Origin: Brachymonas denitrificans
Lineage (GTDB): Bacteria > Pseudomonadota > Gammaproteobacteria > Burkholderiales > Burkholderiaceae_C
Assembly: GCF_907163135.1 (NCBI RefSeq)
Contig: NZ_CAJQUA010000001.1
Coordinates: 15,001 to 79,000 of the forward strand
Direction of reading: 5' to 3'
Length of the DNA stretch: 64,000 bases
Below the pieces are notes generated by a model. That model was given only the letters and a program-made list of their open reading frames with translations. It did no database searches and had not been told where the DNA came from. This document shows, piece by piece, positions 62,923 through 64,000 of this stretch. A program made the position numbers and the translations under genes. How positions within the stretch are numbered: the stretch's first letter is position 1; each line of letters starts with the position of its first letter.

Positions 62923-62968
62923 CGTCCGAAGGGGTATCGAAATGTACCCGTGGCGACAGGAGAAGGGG

Positions 62969-63649
62969 ATGGGGTATTACCGCGGGCAGGCGTCCGCCAT
63001 GCTGCTGGACAGCCAGCAGCACGGGCCGGAAGCGGAGCTATTGCTGGTGGAGGGCGAATCGGCGGCGCAGTCGGTGGCGGCGGTGCGGCAGTCCTTGCGG
63101 CAGGCGGTGCTGCCCTTGCAGGGCAAGCCGCTCAACGCCTGGCGCGCGTCAGAGCGCAAGGTGGCGGAAAGTCCGCTGTTTGGCCAGCTGGCACAGGCGC
63201 TGGGCTTGTCCGGGGCGACGGCGCATGCGGGCGGGGACGTCTTGCCGGACTTGCGTTTTGCCAGGCTGGTGCTGCTGTTCGATCCCGATGCGGACGGCAT
63301 CCACATTGGTGCGCTGGTGCTGCTGTATCTGCAGCGCTGGCTGCCGCAATTGCTGCGCGAGGAGCGGGTCTGGATGGTGCGCCCGCCGCTGGGCGCCGTG
63401 CGCTGGACCGATGGCGAGACCGGCGAAATCCTGCTGCAGCAGGCCTATACACAGCCTCAGCTGCCGCTATTGCGCCAGCAGGCGCTGGAGAGCGGGGGGC
63501 TTGACGTGCAGCAATTCGTCTATCGCGGGCTGGGCAGCCTGCCGCAGCAGGTGCTGTTCGACACCTGCGTGCAGGCGGGGACACGTCATGCGCATGTGGT
63601 GCGCGAGACGGATTTGCGCACGGTGATTGAGGTGTTTGGCGGCGTTTGA
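62969..63649 (+). CDS. Orphan TOPRIM-plus-tail protein resembling the C-terminal half of GyrB/ParE
   Basis: A 226-residue protein. It begins with a GyrB-like linker (LLDSQQHGPEAELLLVEGES) and has the TOPRIM acidic residues Glu28 in VEGES and Asp105/107/109 in DPDADGIHI. The GyrB segments PLQGKPLN, VRPPLGAV and the tail FVYRGLGSLPQQVLF (near 185) are recognisable. The GHKL ATPase and transducer domains are missing, and no such gene is adjacent. The ATG at 62969 has AGGAG (62958-62962); an ATG at 62942 is less likely. It may be a diverged type IIA topoisomerase fragment with a new role or a decayed copy; its frame is open and GC-rich, which favours selection. Confidence 0.75.
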   Translation: MGYYRGQASAMLLDSQQHGPEAELLLVEGESAAQSVAAVRQSLRQAVLPLQGKPLNAWRASERKVAESPLFGQLAQALGLSGATAHAGGDVLPDLRFARLVLLFDPDADGIHIGALVLLYLQRWLPQLLREERVWMVRPPLGAVRWTDGETGEILLQQAYTQPQLPLLRQQALESGGLDVQQFVYRGLGSLPQQVLFDTCVQAGTRHAHVVRETDLRTVIEVFGGV

Positions 63650-63742
63650 GAACTGCCGTCTGGATGGCGGAGGCGGTGCAGGGCGGGAATTCCGGAAGCG
63701 CTTGAAGAAACGGGTGCGCTTTTCCGTGCGGTAGAAAGCCCG

Positions 63743-64000
63743 TCAGCGCTCGGCGTACGGGTCATCGAGGCCCAGACCCGCCAGAATCGCAATCTCTTGC
63801 GCCTCCATCGCCTCGGCCTCTTCCTCGCCGGTTTCATGGTCCCAGCCCTGGGCATGCAGCGTGCCGTGCACCAGCAGGTGGGCGTAGTGCTCGGCCAGTG
63901 CCTTGCCGAGTTCTTCGGCCTCGCGTGCCACCACCGGCGCGCACAGCACCAGATCGGCCATCACCACCGGCGCGCTGCTGTAGTCGAAGGTAAGCACATT
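63743..64000 (-). CDS. ybeY: Endoribonuclease YbeY, C-terminal part
   Basis: The last 85 residues of YbeY, the 16S rRNA 3'-maturation and quality-control RNase. The frame runs off the right edge, so the 5' part is outside. The zinc motif [11 protein letters not shown] is intact with three His ligands, and VLTFDYS just inside the edge is the usual upstream strand. The internal GTG near 63997 is a Val codon, not a start. Confidence 0.92.
   Translation of the reverse strand, partial: NVLTFDYSSAPVVMADLVLCAPVVAREAEELGKALAEHYAHLLVHGTLHAQGWDHETGEEEAEAMEAQEIAILAGLGLDDPYAER

Overview
The window is chromosomal DNA from a betaproteobacterium of the order Burkholderiales, and gene order and protein style suggest Comamonadaceae or a close relative. 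The evidence is the rpe-gph-trpE-trpG-trpD-trpC run, the tRNA-Tyr/Gly/Thr-tuf-tRNA-Trp-secE-nusG-rplKAJL-rpoBC block, a class I PHA synthase beside a MaoC/phosphotransacetylase fusion and acetate kinase, and generally high G+C with strong GC3 bias. The species cannot be fixed from the sequence alone.

Layout. 1-2763: 3' part of a 23S rRNA gene, 5S rRNA and the operon terminator. 2764-7977: a lower-G+C insertion zone with two copies of one IS3-family element (each with its own 4-bp target duplication) and one IS5-family element. One IS3 copy splits a lipoprotein-like gene that would be in frame without it. 7978-16920: acyl-CoA thioesterase, ATM1-type ABC exporter, glutamate/aspartate transporter gltIJKL, pyrC, a DUF3025 gene and htpX. 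17103-23829: cysK, a DUF445 membrane protein, and the leftward apaG / Gcr-type membrane protein / thiL / pgpA group. 23899-29847: rpe-gph and the trp operon, with a candidate Trp-Pro-Trp leader peptide before trpE and an unlisted 49-codon membrane-protein gene between trpD and trpC. 29903-43932: three tRNAs, tuf, tRNA-Trp, secE-nusG, ribosomal proteins L11, L1, L10 and L7/L12, then rpoB and rpoC. 44058-49437: rsmB, a DUF4390 gene, an NtrY-like histidine kinase and an NtrX-like regulator lacking the sigma-54 ATPase domain. 49509-52063: tRNA-Phe, an MliC-like lipoprotein, and dadA divergent from an Lrp-type regulator. 52142-56846 (leftward): phaC, the MaoC-PTA fusion and ackA. 57028-62298: hyi-glycerate 2-kinase, a small conserved protein, tal and pgi. 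62404-64000: a small heat-shock protein, an orphan GyrB/ParE-like TOPRIM protein and the 3' part of ybeY.

Most of the window is housekeeping. The parts that deserve a second look are the stand-alone TOPRIM-plus-tail protein at 62969-63649, the apparently leaderless trp leader peptide, the 49-residue membrane protein inside the trp operon, the ATPase-less NtrX-like regulator, and the IS-split gene with its Ser-Thr/Ser-Asn hexanucleotide repeat.
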